In this document: positions 63,901-64,000 of the stretch, one piece after another
How positions within the stretch are numbered: the first letter of the stretch is position 1
How the letters are laid out: every line of letters begins with the position of its first letter
NCBI GenBank assembly: GCA_026745465.1
Contig: JACYXH010000087.1
Span: 1,982,311-2,046,310, forward strand
DNA from: Lota lota
Lineage: Eukaryota; Chordata; Actinopteri; Gadiformes; Lotidae
Reading direction: 5' to 3'
DNA length: 64,000 nt
Program-made: the position numbers and the translations under genes
Notes under the pieces: generated by a model
The model's input: the letters and a program-made list of their open reading frames with translations, nothing else
Told to the model about the DNA's origin: nothing
Database searches by the model: none

Positions 63901-64000
63901 TGCAGTTCTCAGACTTGGAGAAGTGGATGAGGTCATCATTGTATATGTCCTTGGTTTTAAGCAGCTTACTGTACTCCTTTTGACTCAGATCCTCTGGGTT
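60955..64000 (-). CDS. apba1: Amyloid beta precursor protein-binding family A member 1 (X11alpha/Mint1), 3' part
   Basis: APBA1 is a neuronal adaptor. Its PTB domain binds the NPTY motif of APP and its tandem PDZ domains bind presynaptic and trafficking partners (CASK and Munc18 bind further N-terminal). Five exons on the minus strand: 64000-63896 (open at the window edge), 62872-62660, 62124-62005, 61753-61613 and 61026-60955, all in phase, 216 residues. First comes the PTB-PDZ linker ([20 protein letters not shown]), then PDZ1 and PDZ2, and the C-terminus [18 protein letters not shown]. In X11 proteins this last tail folds back into PDZ1. TAQEQPVYI fits APBA1, not APBA2 (PLYI). Two fish copies may exist; which one this is was not resolved. 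Confidence 0.96.
61259..61491. mobile_element. 233-bp foldback (palindromic) element in apba1 intron
   Basis: The left arm (ACCCTACAACCACTGTTTTA..., 61259-61351) is the near-perfect reverse complement of the right arm (...TGTTGTAGGGT, 61400-61491), about 92 bp each, around an AT-rich loop. Its ends ACCCTACAAC/GTTGTAGGGT are exact. It looks like a young foldback MITE. It lies in the last apba1 intron. Confidence 0.92.
61613..62124 (-). CDS. apba1: apba1 PDZ2 exons
   Basis: Exons 62124-62005 and 61753-61613: the first finishes PDZ1 ([17 protein letters not shown]) and opens PDZ2 ([23 protein letters not shown]). The second continues [40 protein letters not shown] and LSNAMGE. Donor ATT/GTATGT and acceptor CTGTAG are canonical. 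Confidence 0.97.
62525..62672. repeat. 21-24-bp minisatellite seeded by an apba1 5' splice site
   Basis: Seven units (gene sense AGCATCATTAAG plus donor-like bases). The exonic unit ends at 62660 with donor GTAGAT. Six intronic copies follow toward lower coordinates. Three keep GT after AAG: GTATAG (62637), GTAAAG (62568) and GTAGAG (62545). Three have AT or GG in place of GT. Confidence 0.95.
62660..62872 (-). CDS. apba1: apba1 PDZ1 exon
   Basis: 71 codons: [71 protein letters not shown]. The first PDZ domain of APBA1, nearly identical to mammals. The exon ends AAG/GTAGAT, the seed of the neighbouring minisatellite. Confidence 0.98.
63248..63271. repeat. Poly-C tract (about 24 nt)
   Basis: A pure C run on the plus strand, poly-G in the apba1 transcript, inside an intron. 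Confidence 0.9.
63425..63590. repeat. Imperfect two-copy tandem repeat
   Basis: GTCTGAAAGAGGATTAAG ... AACGCCATGGTGTGTG and GTCTGAGAGAGGGTTAAG ... AACACCACGGTGTGTG repeat at about a 97-bp period inside the apba1 intron. Confidence 0.65.

Noticed and set aside
60955-64000. Assignment to apba2
   Set aside because: The C-terminus TAQEQPVYI and the neighbour tjp2 fit apba1.

Overview
This is vertebrate DNA, almost certainly from a ray-finned fish. It is AT-rich, has long introns with GT-AG splice sites, and carries many (TG)n, (CT)n and (AT)n microsatellites. Its interspersed repeats are of types common in teleosts: hAT transposon ends, L2/Rex1-like LINE tails, MITEs and tRNA-derived SINEs. Nothing bacterial or plasmid-like was seen. 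Exons were assigned by reading the translations, comparing them with remembered vertebrate families, and requiring splice sites and codon phases to agree. No search was run. || Layout. (1) 1-10.8 kb: repeat-rich DNA with no gene I recognise. It holds a decayed hAT transposase (minus strand, about 3.0-5.4 kb), LINE scraps and hAT-like ends. (2) 10.8-20.7 kb, plus strand: an ANKRD31-like gene with three ankyrin repeats, a helical middle and a short conserved C-terminus. Ten exons are in phase; earlier exons were not found. (3) 24.4-25.7 kb, plus strand: gcnt4, a core-2 beta-1,6-GlcNAc transferase whose coding region is one exon. (4) 29.9-57.4 kb, plus strand: tjp2 (ZO-2). I reconstruct 23 coding exons with consistent phases and an open frame of 1203 codons, in the order PDZ1-basic linker-PDZ2-PDZ3-SH3-GUK-C-tail, ending in Thr-Glu-Leu. 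(5) 61.0-64.0 kb, minus strand: the last five exons of apba1 (X11alpha/Mint1), coding the end of the PTB-PDZ linker, two PDZ domains and the C-terminal PVYI. The gene continues past the right edge. || The genes do not form one pathway. ANKRD31 belongs to meiotic recombination initiation, GCNT4 to Golgi O-glycan branching, ZO-2 to tight junctions and APBA1 to neuronal trafficking. Their grouping is ancestral synteny: ANKRD31-GCNT4 are neighbours on human chromosome 5 and TJP2-APBA1 lie close together on human chromosome 9, two segments that are also joined on the chicken Z. || The most unusual observation concerns two minisatellites in neighbouring genes. Each starts inside the last dozen bases of a coding exon and repeats the exon end plus its 5' splice site into the intron. 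In tjp2 (51.16-51.56 kb) there is the real site and eight copies, six carrying GTAAGT. In apba1 (62.52-62.67 kb) there is the real site and six copies, three keeping GT. A long (TG)n tract also replaces the pyrimidine tract of one tjp2 acceptor, and several hairpin or foldback elements sit in introns and between genes.
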